64,000 bases of DNA from Pseudomonas mandelii (GCF_024138395.1 NZ_JAMYDU010000002.1:585782-649781), one strand, 5' to 3'. Shown: positions 29,015 to 38,006, numbered from the stretch's first letter. A program made the numbers and translations. Notes: generated by a model from the letters alone, not told the origin.

Positions 29015-29962
29015 TTACTGTGCGAGCTTGGCTTTCACGGCCTCCAGGCCTGGTTTACCGTCAATGGTGGTCACGCCAGCGAGCCAGGTATCGAGCACCT
29101 GTGGATTCTTTTTCAGCCAGGCCTTGGCGGCCGCGTCAGGCTTCATTTTGTCGTCCAGGACGTTGCCCATCAGCGTGCTTTCCATGTCGAGGGTGAACAC
29201 CAGGTTCTTCAGCAACTGACCCACGTTGCTGCATTCCTGTACGTAGCCCTTGCGGGTGTTGGTGTAGATGGTCGCCTGGCCGAAGTTCGGGCCGAAATAT
29301 TCGTCGCCGCCGGTCAGGTACTTCATCTTGAATCGAGTGTTCATCGGGTGCGGCTCCCAGCCCAGGAACACCACGGCGGTGTTGCGGCGCTGGGCGCGAT
29401 CGACTTGCGAGAGCATGCCTGCCTCGCTGGACTCGACCACCTTGAAGCCGGCGTCTTTCAGGCCGAAGGCGTTCTTGTCGATCATGCTCTGGATCAGGCG
29501 GTTGCCGTCGTTACCCGGTTCGATGCCATAGATCTTGCCGTCGAGTTCTTTCTTGAACTTGGCGATGTCGGCGAAATCTTTCAGACCTTTGTTATACAAC
29601 TCTTCGGGGACGGCGAGTGTGTATTTTGCGTTTTCCAGATTGGCGCGCACCGTATCAACGGTGCCGGCATCACGGTAGGCCTTGATGTCGTTTTCCATGG
29701 TCGGCATCCAGTTACCGAGGAACACGTCCATGTTCTTGCCGTCGGCCAGGGACTTGTAGGTCACCGGCACGGAAATCATCGTGGTTTTGGTCTTGTAGCC
29801 CAAGGCATCGAGAACGACGCTGGTGGTGGCGGTGGTGACGGTAATGTCCGTCCAGCCTACATCGGAGAAGTTTACGGTGCTGCATTGGGCCGGTTCTGCG
29901 GCTTGAGCCAGAAGCGGCAGACTCAGCATGGCGGCCAACAACAACGACGGGGAACCTTTCAT
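29015..29962 (-). CDS. choX: Choline-binding periplasmic protein ChoX (CbcX)
   Basis: 315 residues from the ATG at 29962, which has an AAGGAG site and starts a signal peptide (MKGSPSLLLAAMLSLPLLAQ, cleaved near AQA-AEP). Longer in-frame starts to 30091 are not used. The mature protein is an OpuAC-type quaternary-amine binder: NFSDVGWTDITVTTATTSVV, VFLGNWMPTMEND, and VFLGWEPHPMNTRF carry the aromatic residues of the choline box. It is paralogous to caiX in this window. First gene of choXWV, followed by a GC hairpin. Two 21-bp tandem repeats lie about 150 bases upstream. Confidence 0.95.
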   Translation of the reverse strand: MKGSPSLLLAAMLSLPLLAQAAEPAQCSTVNFSDVGWTDITVTTATTSVVLDALGYKTKTTMISVPVTYKSLADGKNMDVFLGNWMPTMENDIKAYRDAGTVDTVRANLENAKYTLAVPEELYNKGLKDFADIAKFKKELDGKIYGIEPGNDGNRLIQSMIDKNAFGLKDAGFKVVESSEAGMLSQVDRAQRRNTAVVFLGWEPHPMNTRFKMKYLTGGDEYFGPNFGQATIYTNTRKGYVQECSNVGQLLKNLVFTLDMESTLMGNVLDDKMKPDAAAKAWLKKNPQVLDTWLAGVTTIDGKPGLEAVKAKLAQ

Positions 29963-30400
29963 AAGGGGCGACTCCTTGGTGTTTTTTTTGGCAGTGTTCC
30001 GACTGGGACCACCGCACTTATTTGTTGCGGTTGGATGGCGTTTTGGAGACAGCTCTACCACGGCGCCGTGCAATCGAGTCGATACGATCATGTACCAGTG
30101 AAAATCTGACGCCTACAGGGTGCGTCGTAACCAGTACAGGGATGGTCGCATCCAGTGTCGGTAACGTCGTTTACAGCTTTTTTCAGCCCGTTTTGCCCCT
30201 CTGATCCGCAAAAAAACGGCGAAAACACAGCGTAAGCGGCCTACGGCGCTAGCGGGCATGAGTGCGTCGGTGTGAGACGTTGAACGACATGACAAAAGCC
30301 TGATGATGCGGCCATCTCGGCGGATTGCAGCTTGAGCGTAGCAGCTCCGTCACTGGGCGCTTTTGCGCCTGGAGCAGGCACATCCAGGAGTTCAGCAGTA
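29963..30400. promoter_or_regulatory. choX-sdaB divergent promoter region
   Basis: 438 bases between the divergent choX and sdaB genes, no protein gene. It contains the 21-bp tandem repeat at 30115-30156. The sdaB-proximal 200 bases show no recognised element. Confidence 0.65.
30115..30156 (-). promoter_or_regulatory. Two 21-bp direct repeats, candidate GbdR site
   Basis: On the minus strand, two adjacent 21-base units ACTGGATGCGACC...CCCTGT and ACTGGTTACGACG...CCCTGT share 16 of 21 positions. A 21-bp (two helical turns) tandem half-site upstream of choX fits an AraC-type activator; GbdR activates this promoter in P. aeruginosa. The assignment to GbdR is inferred. Confidence 0.6.
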
Positions 30401-31777
30401 ATGGCTATCAGCGTTTTCGACCTGTTCAAAATCGGCATCGGCCCTTCCAGTTCGCACACCGTGGGGCCTATGCGCGCCGCGGCGCTGTTCGTGCAAGGTT
30501 TGCGTGAACAGGGACTTCTGGAGCAGGTGCGGCGCGTCGAAGTTCAGCTTTATGGGTCGCTTTCAGCCACCGGCATCGGTCACGGCAGCGACAACGCGGT
30601 GATCATGGGGCTGATGGGCGAGTGGCCGGACGCGATCGATCCGTCGCAAATCGGCATCCGCATCGAGACCCTGCGTGAAACTCACACGCTATTGCTCGAC
30701 GGCCGCTTGTCGGTCCCGTTCATCTGGGCCCGGGACATGCGTTTGATCGACGAGAACCTGCCGTTCCATCCCAACGCCATGACCCTGGTTGCCGAAGGCG
30801 ATCACGGTGAGCTGCATCGCGACACCTACTATTCCATCGGCGGCGGTTTTGTCGTCGATGAGGCGCAGGCTTCCAGCGGCGTGGTGGATCTGGATCGCAC
30901 CGTGCTGCCTTACGATTTCTCCAGTGCCGTCGAGCTGCTCAGTTTCTGCAAGCAGCACAACCTGCGCGTTGCAGAGCTGATGATGGCCAACGAGAAAGTC
31001 TGGCGCAGCGAAGAGGAAATTCGCGCCGGCCTGATGAAACTCTGGCGCGCGATGCAAGATTGCGTGGAGCAAGGCCTCAAGCACGAAGGCATCCTGCCTG
31101 GCGGCCTGAATGTGCGTCGTCGCGCGGCCAAATTGCACCGCAGCCTGCAAGAACTGAACAAACCCAACGTGATCGGCTCAACCTTGAGCGCCATGGAGTG
31201 GGTGAACTTGTTCGCCTTGGCGGTCAACGAAGAAAATGCCGCCGGCGGGCGCATGGTTACGGCACCGACCAACGGCGCGGCGGGGATCATTCCGGCGGTG
31301 CTGCACTACTTCATGAAATTCAGCGAGGCAGTGACCGACGCCAACGTGGTCGATTACTTTCTCAGTGCCGCGGCGGTGGGGATTCTGTGCAAGAAGAACG
31401 CCTCGATCTCCGGTGCCGAAGTCGGTTGCCAGGGCGAAGTCGGTTCGGCCTGCGCCATGGCGGCGGCCGGATTGGCGGAGATTCTCGGGGCCACACCGGA
31501 GCAACTGTGCAACGCGGCGGAAATCGGCCTGGAACACAACCTTGGCCTGACCTGCGATCCCGTGGGTGGGCTGGTGCAAGTGCCGTGCATCGAGCGCAAC
31601 GCGATTGCCGCGGTGAAAGCGATCAACGCGGCGCAGATGGCGCTACGCGGCGACGGTCAGCACTTTATCTCGCTGGACCGGGTAATCCGCACCATGCGTG
31701 ATACCGGTGCCGACATGCACGACAAATACAAAGAGACATCGCGCGGTGGGTTGGCGGTTAGCGCGGTTGAGTGTTGA
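30401..31777 (+). CDS. sdaB: L-serine ammonia-lyase, iron-sulfur type
   Basis: Converts L-serine to pyruvate and ammonia, using a 4Fe-4S cluster, in the cytoplasm. 458 residues in the single-chain type 2 form: beta domain from [20 protein letters not shown], alpha domain with [35 protein letters not shown] and [14 protein letters not shown] supplying cluster cysteines. The chain ends in Cys458, which in the Legionella enzyme is the removable fourth cluster ligand. The ATG at 30401 has an AGGAG site; the frame is open to 30332. Within the betaine locus it consumes serine made from glycine after demethylation. Divergent from choX and likely in the GbdR regulon. Confidence 0.95.
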   Translation: MAISVFDLFKIGIGPSSSHTVGPMRAAALFVQGLREQGLLEQVRRVEVQLYGSLSATGIGHGSDNAVIMGLMGEWPDAIDPSQIGIRIETLRETHTLLLDGRLSVPFIWARDMRLIDENLPFHPNAMTLVAEGDHGELHRDTYYSIGGGFVVDEAQASSGVVDLDRTVLPYDFSSAVELLSFCKQHNLRVAELMMANEKVWRSEEEIRAGLMKLWRAMQDCVEQGLKHEGILPGGLNVRRRAAKLHRSLQELNKPNVIGSTLSAMEWVNLFALAVNEENAAGGRMVTAPTNGAAGIIPAVLHYFMKFSEAVTDANVVDYFLSAAAVGILCKKNASISGAEVGCQGEVGSACAMAAAGLAEILGATPEQLCNAAEIGLEHNLGLTCDPVGGLVQVPCIERNAIAAVKAINAAQMALRGDGQHFISLDRVIRTMRDTGADMHDKYKETSRGGLAVSAVEC

Positions 31778-31800
31778 TTAAGTAAGACCGAGTTGTCTGC

Positions 31801-31890
31801 TTCGCGGGCAAGCCTCGCTCCTACAAGAGCGGGGCGTGTGGATATTTTATGATCGACATGAATCCTGTAGGAGCGAGGCTTGCCCGCGAA
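31801..31890. repeat. REP pair, family A
   Basis: Inverted TTCGCGGGCAAGCCTCGCTC / GAGCGAGGCTTGCCCGCGAA arms after sdaB. Confidence 0.85.
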
Positions 31891-32212
31891 GGCGTCAGAC
31901 CAGTCAAAACTGCGCACCAAGTGAACACTCGCACCAAAAACGCGCCACCTTTTGGCGCGTCGCAAACAGGCAAGCCCGCATCACCCGGCAGGGATCCAAT
32001 TCAAGCCTGACCGTCCGTCACCCGTGCTTGCGGTGACACTCTCCCCTGGAGCGTCGCAGCCCTGTTCCCACAAGTGCTACCGATTTGCTCACAGGCAACG
32101 GGGTAGCGGGTTTGCGGCCTCTAATGGCACTTTTGACATCTTATCTCTGCGCGCCATATCCAGACGCATCGCGACGTCGTTTTCAGGAGTTATTGAACGC
32201 ACATTCAATTTT

Positions 32213-32228
32213 AGGCATGGCAATTGCT
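32213..32228 (+). promoter_or_regulatory. Candidate sigma-54 promoter of gbdR
   Basis: AGGCATGGCAATTGCT matches the -24/-12 consensus TGGCAYRNNNNTTGCW at every specified position except the first T. Spacing is exact. A start near 32239 would give an 85-base leader to gbdR. NtrC and CbrB control of gbdR in P. aeruginosa agrees. Confidence 0.7.
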
Positions 32229-32324
32229 CTGTCATTACAAAGCCCGTCTCCCACGCGAGAACGATGGCAATAAAAAGAGCCTCCGCCTGAGGCCATCACC
32301 CGCTTTGTGTGAGGAGATACCGCG

Positions 32325-33428
32325 ATGACGACGTTCAACTCCGGGGCCCAACCCCAGAACCGTGCGCCTCAATCCATCGGCTTTTTGCTGCTGGACAATT
32401 TCACGCTTATTTCTTTGGCCTCCGCAGTAGAACCTCTGCGCATGGCCAACCAATTGTCCGGTCGCGAGCTGTATCGCTGGACCACACTCACCGTCGATGG
32501 CGGTCAGGTCTGGGCCAGTGACGGTCTGCAGATCACCCCCGACGCCTCCATGCACAAAGCGCCTCCCCTGGACACCATCATCGTCTGCGGCGGTATCGGC
32601 ATTCAGCGCACCGTAACCCGTGAACACGTGTCGTGGCTGCAAAGCCAGGCGCGTCAGCACCGTCGTCTTGGCGCGGTCTGCACTGGCAGCTGGGCCTTGG
32701 CTTGCGCCGGTTTGCTGGACGGTTTCGATTGCAGCGTGCACTGGGAATGCCTGGCGTCGATGCAGGAAGCTTTTCCGCGGGTGGCCATGAGCACCCGGCT
32801 GTTCACCCTCGACCGTAACCGTTTCACCAGCTCCGGTGGCACCGCGCCGCTGGACATGATGCTGCACCTGATCAGCCGCGATCACGGTCGTGAATTGTCG
32901 GCGGCGATCTCGGAAATGTTTGTCTACGAGCGCATCCGAAATGAGCAGGATCACCAGCGCGTGCCGCTCAAGCACATGCTCGGCACCAACCAGCCGAAGT
33001 TGCAGGAAATCGTCGCGCTGATGGAAGCCAACCTCGAAGAGCCGATCGACCTCGACGAACTGGCAGTGTACGTCGCCGTGTCGCGTCGTCAGCTGGAGCG
33101 GCTGTTCCAGAAATACCTGCACTGCTCGCCGTCGCGTTACTACCTGAAACTACGCCTGATCCGCGCTCGGCAGTTGCTCAAGCAAACGCCGATGTCGATC
33201 ATCGAAGTGGCATCGGTGTGTGGTTTCGTGTCGACGCCGCACTTCTCCAAGTGCTACCGCGAATACTTCGGCATTCCGCCGCGTGACGAGCGCGTAGGCT
33301 CCAACACCACGCAACAAGTGGCGATGTTGCCGCTGCCGCAAGCACTGGTGCTGTCGCCGTTGTCCGGGCCGCTGTCGGCGTTGAGTCAGGCGCGCAATGA
33401 ATCGACGTTTGCCAGCGTAAGGCTTTAA
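32325..33428 (+). CDS. gbdR: Glycine betaine catabolism activator GbdR
   Basis: A 367-residue AraC-family activator with an N-terminal class I glutamine-amidotransferase-like domain (residues about 17-190: SIGFLLLDNFTLISLASAVE, GAVCTGSWALACAGLLDG with the Cys-nucleophile elbow) and a C-terminal AraC domain (about 225-330: LAVYVAVSRRQLERLFQKYL as the first HTH and SIIEVASVCGFVSTPHFSKC as the second). It responds to glycine betaine and dimethylglycine and activates choX, sdaB, gbc and dgc genes in P. aeruginosa. A GGAG site precedes the ATG and a sigma-54-like promoter lies about 100 bases upstream. Confidence 0.95.
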   Translation: MTTFNSGAQPQNRAPQSIGFLLLDNFTLISLASAVEPLRMANQLSGRELYRWTTLTVDGGQVWASDGLQITPDASMHKAPPLDTIIVCGGIGIQRTVTREHVSWLQSQARQHRRLGAVCTGSWALACAGLLDGFDCSVHWECLASMQEAFPRVAMSTRLFTLDRNRFTSSGGTAPLDMMLHLISRDHGRELSAAISEMFVYERIRNEQDHQRVPLKHMLGTNQPKLQEIVALMEANLEEPIDLDELAVYVAVSRRQLERLFQKYLHCSPSRYYLKLRLIRARQLLKQTPMSIIEVASVCGFVSTPHFSKCYREYFGIPPRDERVGSNTTQQVAMLPLPQALVLSPLSGPLSALSQARNESTFASVRL

Positions 33429-33435
33429 AGCCAAT

Positions 33436-33538
33436 AAGATCGCAGCCTGCGGCAGCTCCTACAGAAGTAGCGCATTTCCGTGAAACCGCGGGTGTACGCG
33501 GTTCTGTAGGAGCTGCCGCAGGCTGCGATCTTTTGATC
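33436..33538. repeat. REP pair, family B
   Basis: Inverted GATCGCAGCCTGCGGCAGCT / AGCTGCCGCAGGCTGCGATC arms between convergent gbdR and the small gene at 33.5 kb. Confidence 0.85.
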
Positions 33539-33543
33539 TTCTA

Positions 33544-33807
33544 TCAGGCGCTACGGCTTTGCTGATACTCCGCCAACGCGGGCAGCAGTTGCTTGTCGAT
33601 CGCCTGGCGCACGGCCGGCAGGATGGTCGCGCTGCTGGTGTACATCTGCTTGACCATGGTCCGCAGCGTCATCGCCCGCTCATCGTTCAAGCCTCGCACC
33701 GCACACTCGCAAGCCTGCTCGGCTGTAGAGCCAATTGGTACTTGAAAACCCAACGATTTCAGCTGGCCCAACAGGTCTTCCTGGTCAATCAAATCGGCGT
33801 GCATCAT
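33544..33807 (-). CDS. Small conserved hypothetical protein next to gbdR
   Basis: An 87-residue helical protein from an ATG-ATG start at 33807 with a GAAGGA site; the frame is open to 33873 without a better start. It has two Cys (EQACECAV) and no signal peptide or membrane segment. In P. aeruginosa a short hypothetical gene (PA5381) also follows gbdR, so it may be the orthologue, but I infer this from position. The function is unknown. It converges with gbdR across a REP pair. Confidence 0.75.
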   Translation of the reverse strand: MMHADLIDQEDLLGQLKSLGFQVPIGSTAEQACECAVRGLNDERAMTLRTMVKQMYTSSATILPAVRQAIDKQLLPALAEYQQSRSA

Positions 33808-33879
33808 GACGCAATCCTTCTTCAGGGAACGGTGTCGTGGCTCGATTCTGGTAGGGGCAGTAGATGGCGGCAAGGACGT

Positions 33880-34056
33880 TTTGTCGCAATGGCCGCAATA
33901 CCTATGAACAGGTCGCTTTCGGCTAACTTGTGAACCATGGGAGTGGGCACACTGGACTCAGCTGGCTTCACGAAGGTTTGGTCACCCTCGCGCAACAGCT
34001 CCTCAACAGTACCCACCTCTGCCCCGATCCTGTCACGGCTTGATCGGGGTTTTTTT
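33880..34056 (+). ncRNA. Candidate small RNA ending at a strong terminator
   Basis: A textbook intrinsic terminator at 34022-34056 on the plus strand is not explained by any plus-strand gene: gbdR ends 600 bases earlier and a REP pair lies between. The sequence before it contains only a nine-codon frame (MNRSLSANL from 33904). The 5' end given here is a guess; no promoter was identified with confidence. Confidence 0.4.
34022..34056 (+). terminator. Strong intrinsic terminator, plus strand
   Basis: CCCCGATC / GATCGGGG stem, 12-base loop, followed by eight T. There is no T-run on the opposite strand, so it serves a plus-strand transcript. Confidence 0.88.
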
Positions 34057-34097
34057 TGCCTGTGAATCAGAGGTTTTGTGTTGGCTGTGCAGACGCC

Positions 34098-34163
34098 ATC
34101 GCGGGCAAGCCACGCTCCCACAGGACTTGCGAATAACCTGTGGGAGCGTGGCTTGCCCGCGAT
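34098..34163. repeat. REP pair, family A, short spacer
   Basis: Inverted ATCGCGGGCAAGCCACGCTC / GAGCGTGGCTTGCCCGCGAT arms after the gamma-butyrobetaine hydroxylase gene. Confidence 0.85.
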
Positions 34164-34178
34164 GAACGATAATGCGGT

Positions 34179-35342
34179 CTACCGTTGCAACACCAAAATC
34201 CGCGACAACAATTCATCCCGGTCGACATAACAACCCTGAAAATGGCGGGCACCAGTAGCGGGATCGAACGCATTGCGGGCATGAAGGGTGCGGCGGTTGT
34301 CGAAGCACCACAGCTCGCCCGGGTTGAGCCTTTGCATCAGCCTGAACCGCGCCTCGCGAGTCATCGCAATGAAGTGTCGGTAAGCGTGATACAGCTTGGG
34401 CATTTGCTCGACTGAAGCATCGAACGGCCCGCGCAGAAAGTTCGCCATGCGGATTTCCGACACCTGCCCGAAAGAGTCCAGAGCGATGATCGGCGCCAGA
34501 CAGCGGTAGTCGCTATGGCGGTCCTTGTTGCGGAACTCCACGGGTATTTCACACAAGGCCTGAAACGCCTCGGGATCTTCCCGACGCAAGGCTTCAGCGA
34601 TGGCAAAACCGTCGACGAAAATGCTTTCGCCACCGTCGGCGTCATTGACCAGGCAATGCAGAAATTGCAGCCCCGGTTGCAACTCCCGCGTGGGCAGGTC
34701 GCTGTGCAGCGGCAGGTTGAAGGCGGTGTAGGCATTGCTGTCGGCGTCGGCCTTGGACTGCACGTTGAACAGCACGCCGAAATTGCTCTCGCGGATGAAC
34801 GAAATACGCTGGGCGATCAGCTTCAGCGAACCCTGCTCGGTGGGTACGCCGCGAACCTGGGTCAGGCCGATGTCGCGCACGGCCAGGAGCCATTGCAGCA
34901 AGGCATCGTTGTCATCCATCAACGCCTGATAGTCGAACACCGGCAACTTCAGCTGGCTGTCCCACAGCTTGCTTTTCGGTTTGGCGGCCCGGCGTTCGGC
35001 GCGGGACTCGTCGTCATAGGCGTGGGCTCGCAACCAACCCGGGTCGAAGCGGCTGAGGTGACCGTCCTGCCAATCGACACACAGGCAACCTTCGGCATCG
35101 ATTCGAGCACTGTCGGGGATCAGATTTTCCGCGACATCGACGATTTCCAGCACTTGCTCGCGGGTCACCGTGTAGACGCACTGCGGGCACGGGCAGTTGT
35201 CCCGTAGCCATTGATGATGAAAAGGGCTGACCCGACCGTCCGCCCATTGCACTTGAATGCGGTCCGCCAGGGTGTGCACGGCGGTCAACGCGCTGATCAA
35301 TGGGTAGGTGCGGAAATCGGCAAAAGCGGCGGCGGTGTTCAT
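34179..35342 (-). CDS. Gamma-butyrobetaine hydroxylase (2-oxoglutarate dioxygenase)
   Basis: Fe(II)/2-oxoglutarate enzyme that hydroxylates gamma-butyrobetaine to L-carnitine. 387 residues. The N-terminal DUF971-type zinc domain has ligands Cys50, Cys52 and Cys55 (NCPCPQCV) and probably His95, as in human BBOX1. The TauD-type catalytic domain has His213-x-Asp215 (LPLHSDLP), distal His354 (RTLHARNAF) and Arg365 for 2-oxoglutarate. An AAGGAG site precedes the ATG. It is the last gene of the caiX-cdh run, only 13 bases after cdhB, so gamma-butyrobetaine would be funnelled into the carnitine pathway. A related TML dioxygenase activity is less likely in a bacterium. Confidence 0.88.
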   Translation of the reverse strand: MNTAAAFADFRTYPLISALTAVHTLADRIQVQWADGRVSPFHHQWLRDNCPCPQCVYTVTREQVLEIVDVAENLIPDSARIDAEGCLCVDWQDGHLSRFDPGWLRAHAYDDESRAERRAAKPKSKLWDSQLKLPVFDYQALMDDNDALLQWLLAVRDIGLTQVRGVPTEQGSLKLIAQRISFIRESNFGVLFNVQSKADADSNAYTAFNLPLHSDLPTRELQPGLQFLHCLVNDADGGESIFVDGFAIAEALRREDPEAFQALCEIPVEFRNKDRHSDYRCLAPIIALDSFGQVSEIRMANFLRGPFDASVEQMPKLYHAYRHFIAMTREARFRLMQRLNPGELWCFDNRRTLHARNAFDPATGARHFQGCYVDRDELLSRILVLQR

Positions 35343-35355
35343 GACGAGCTCCTTA

Positions 35356-35832
35356 TTATTTTTCGGGCGGTAAGGCGATCACTCGGCCGATGAAGGCCGG
35401 TGCGGGCAAGTCGGCTTGCTCGGCGACAATGGCTTGCAGCTTGCTCAAGGTTTCTTCGCTGAACGGTGCGGATCGCGGCCCCGCTAGGTCGACGTGCAGC
35501 AGCATTTGTTCATTGCCCGCCAACTCCTTGTCACCGCCCACCAGATGCAGGCTGTGGTAAAGGTGCAGGCGCTTGCGGTCATGGCCGATGATCTGGGTGT
35601 GCACTTCGACCTCGGCATCGAGCTTCACTTCGTGCAGGTAATTGAGGTGCAGTTCGAGGGTGAACAGCGAGTTGCCGCTGGCTTCGCGGTTGTTGCTGTC
35701 CATGCCCAGCCGATCCATCAGCGCGTCGGTGGCGTAGCTGAAAATCAGCAGATAGAAGGCATCGCGCAGGTGGCCGTTATAGTCGACCCAGTCGGGGATG
35801 ATTTTGGTTTGGTAGGTGGTGAGGGTGGGCAT
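35356..35832 (-). CDS. cdhB: Thioesterase CdhB, betainyl-CoA hydrolase
   Basis: A 158-residue 4HBT hotdog-fold thioesterase: IPDWVDYNGHLRDAFYLLIF carries the catalytic Asp-Tyr-Asn-Gly-His pattern of the family, and the FTLELHLNYLHEVKLDAEVE strand follows. In the P. aeruginosa carnitine operon the equivalent gene hydrolyses betainyl-CoA, made by CdhC, to glycine betaine and CoA. The ribosome site is weak (GGATG). Third enzyme gene after cdhC and cdhA, with a REP pair before it. Confidence 0.88.
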   Translation of the reverse strand: MPTLTTYQTKIIPDWVDYNGHLRDAFYLLIFSYATDALMDRLGMDSNNREASGNSLFTLELHLNYLHEVKLDAEVEVHTQIIGHDRKRLHLYHSLHLVGGDKELAGNEQMLLHVDLAGPRSAPFSEETLSKLQAIVAEQADLPAPAFIGRVIALPPEK

Positions 35833-35858
35833 GTCGTCACATCCAAAATGGTTGAACC

Positions 35859-35952
35859 TGTAGGAGCGAGGCTTGCCCGCGAAGAGGCCGGTACATTCGC
35901 CGGATCTCTTGCGGCAGGGAAATCGCCTTCGCGGGCAAGCCTCGCTCCTACA
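35859..35952. repeat. REP pair, family A, inside the cdh operon
   Basis: Inverted GTAGGAGCGAGGCTTGCCCG arms between cdhA and cdhB. Confidence 0.85.
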
Positions 35953-35966
35953 GGTTGTGGCGGTGT

Positions 35967-36932
35967 TTAGTCAGCGAAGGCCATCCCATGCTTTTCTTTG
36001 GTGGTCTTCACCGCCTCCAGCACCGCCAGCAAACAATCATCACGATATCGCTCCAGCGCCGAGATGCTGTGTTTACCCAGCTGCTCGCTGGTGCCATCCA
36101 CCACGTCATCGATCAATTTGTCGGTCAGCTCCGGTGCCGGCAGATAGGTCCAGGGCAATTGCAACGCCGGCCCGAACTGCGCCATGAAATGCCGCATGCC
36201 CGCATCGCCGCCCGCCAGGGTGTAAGTCAGGAAAGTACCCATAAACGACCAGCGCAGGCCCGCGCCAAAACGAATCGCATCGTCGATTTCACCGGTGGTC
36301 GCCACGCCGTCGTTGACCAGATGCAGCGCCTCACGCCACAACGCTTCGAGCAAACGGTCGGCGATAAATCCTGGCACTTCCTTGCGCACATGCAGCGGGC
36401 GCATCCCTAGGGATTCATAGACTTTCATCGCCGCTTGCACCGCTTCTGGCGCAGTGTTTTTGCCGCCGACCACTTCCACCAATGGCAGCAGGTAAACCGG
36501 GTTGAACGGGTGCCCGACCACACAGCGTTCCGGGTGGGTCGAACTCTCGTAGAACTCGCTCGGCAACAGCCCCGACGTACTGGAACCGATCAAGGCATTG
36601 GGCTTGGCCGCCGCGCTGATTTTGCTGTGCAGTTCCAGTTTCAGCTCCAGTCGTTCCGGAGCACTTTCCTGAATGAAATCCGCGTCGCGAACGCATTCTT
36701 CGATAGTGGCGACAAAGCGCAGCCGATCCTGCGACGCGCCGGGTGCCAGGCCTTGTTTCTCCAGTGCGCCCCAGGCATTGGCGACGCGTTTGCGCAGCGC
36801 CGCTTCGGCACCGGGCGCCGGATCCCAAGCCACCACGTCGAGGCCGTGGGCGAGGGCGCGGGACACCCAGCCGCTGCCGATGACACCGCTGCCTAGCGCG
36901 GCAAAGGTTTTGATATCAGTGATAAAGCTCAT
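35967..36932 (-). CDS. cdhA: L-carnitine dehydrogenase
   Basis: Oxidises L-carnitine to 3-dehydrocarnitine with NAD+. 321 residues in the 3-hydroxyacyl-CoA dehydrogenase family: [20 protein letters not shown] is the NAD-binding motif, [13 protein letters not shown] and [17 protein letters not shown] hold the catalytic Ser/His region, and [20 protein letters not shown] is a typical C-terminal piece. The ATG at 36932 ([16 protein letters not shown]) is chosen over in-frame codons to 37004. Also called lcdH. Part of the caiX-cdhCAB run, with REP pairs on both sides. Confidence 0.95.
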   Translation of the reverse strand: MSFITDIKTFAALGSGVIGSGWVSRALAHGLDVVAWDPAPGAEAALRKRVANAWGALEKQGLAPGASQDRLRFVATIEECVRDADFIQESAPERLELKLELHSKISAAAKPNALIGSSTSGLLPSEFYESSTHPERCVVGHPFNPVYLLPLVEVVGGKNTAPEAVQAAMKVYESLGMRPLHVRKEVPGFIADRLLEALWREALHLVNDGVATTGEIDDAIRFGAGLRWSFMGTFLTYTLAGGDAGMRHFMAQFGPALQLPWTYLPAPELTDKLIDDVVDGTSEQLGKHSISALERYRDDCLLAVLEAVKTTKEKHGMAFAD

Positions 36933-36963
36933 GAATGCTGTCCTGACGATTGGTCGAGAAACC

Positions 36964-37055
36964 TGTGGGAGCTGGCTTGCCTGCGATGGCGGCGTTCCTG
37001 TCACAAGAGATGTGGCGGATGTACCGGCCTCTTCGCGGGCAAGCCTGCTCCCACA
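36964..37055. repeat. REP pair, family A, inside the cdh operon
   Basis: Degenerate left unit (GTGGGAGCTGGCTTGCCTGC) and right unit (TTCGCGGGCAAGCCTGCTCC) between cdhC and cdhA. Confidence 0.8.
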
Positions 37056-37075
37056 GGGTTAGGTGTGGGGTCGGG

Positions 37076-37963
37076 TTAACCGCGCTTGGTCAGGCCCATT
37101 TTTGTCCGGCCTTCCGCCGGGGTCAGAACGCGGGCGCCGAGGCGGCTGAGGATTTCCGAGGCGCGTTCGACCAGTTGGCCGTTGGTCGCCAATACGCCCT
37201 TGTCCAGCCACAGGTTGTCTTCCAGACCGACCCGCACGTTGCCGCCAAGCAGCACCGCTTGCGCCGCCATTGGCATCTGCATGCGGCCGATGCCGAACCC
37301 GGCCCAGACCGCGTCGGCCGGCAGGTTGTCGACCATGGCTTTCATGGTGGTGGTGTCGGCCGGCGCGCCCCACGGGATGCCCAGGCACAACTGGAACAAC
37401 GGGTTATCGAGCAGGCCTTCCTTGATCATCTGCTTGGCGAACCACAGGTGACCGGTGTCGAAGATTTCCAGCTCAGGCTTAACGCCCAGCTCTTGAATGC
37501 GTTTGGCGCCAGCGCGCAGTTGCGCCGGGGTGGACACGTAAATGGTGTCGCCATCGCCGAAGTTCAGGGTGCCGCAATCCAGGGTGCAGATTTCCGGCAG
37601 CAATTCTTCGACGTGGGCCAGACGGGTCAGCGGGCCGACCAGGTCGGTGTTCGGGCCGAATTCCATCGGGTTCTCGCCCGCGCCGATTTCCAGGTCGCCA
37701 CCCATGCCGGCGGTGAGGTTGACGATGATGTCGACGTCGGCCTCGCGGATGCGCTCCATCACTTCGCGGTACAGCGCCACGTCACGGCTGAACTTGCCGG
37801 TTTGCGGGTCGCGAACATGGCAGTGGACCACGGTGGCGCCAGCCTTGGCGGCTTCCACGGCGGCCGCGGCGATTTGTTTCGGGGTGACCGGCACGTGTGG
37901 GCTTCTGGCGGTCGTGTCGCCAGCACCGGTGAGTGCGCAGGTGATGATGACGTCGTGGTTCAT
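37076..37963 (-). CDS. cdhC: Dehydrocarnitine cleavage enzyme CdhC (BKACE, DUF849)
   Basis: A 295-residue TIM-barrel beta-keto-acid cleavage enzyme. It transfers acetyl-CoA onto 3-dehydrocarnitine to yield betainyl-CoA and acetoacetate. Zinc ligands His48 and His50 lie in [16 protein letters not shown] and a late Glu ([12 protein letters not shown]) shape the active site. An AAGGA site precedes the ATG. First enzyme gene after caiX, separated from it by a 10-bp GC hairpin. Confidence 0.95.
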   Translation of the reverse strand: MNHDVIITCALTGAGDTTARSPHVPVTPKQIAAAAVEAAKAGATVVHCHVRDPQTGKFSRDVALYREVMERIREADVDIIVNLTAGMGGDLEIGAGENPMEFGPNTDLVGPLTRLAHVEELLPEICTLDCGTLNFGDGDTIYVSTPAQLRAGAKRIQELGVKPELEIFDTGHLWFAKQMIKEGLLDNPLFQLCLGIPWGAPADTTTMKAMVDNLPADAVWAGFGIGRMQMPMAAQAVLLGGNVRVGLEDNLWLDKGVLATNGQLVERASEILSRLGARVLTPAEGRTKMGLTKRG

Positions 37964-38006
37964 GAGGCGGTTCCTTACAGGCTAAATTGCAGGCGTAGTG
38001 GTCCCG

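Larger units (their letters stand above)
31778..32324. other. Intergenic region sdaB-gbdR
   Basis: Contains the REP pair at 31801-31890, a CGCGCCA/TGGCGCG hairpin near 31941-31959 preceded by an A-run, and the sigma-54-like promoter at 32213-32228. No protein gene is supported; short frames here lack ribosome sites. Confidence 0.65.
33808..34178. other. Intergenic region with probable small RNA
   Basis: Holds the candidate sRNA and its terminator (next entries) and a family A REP pair at 34098-34163. No protein gene is supported. Confidence 0.6.
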
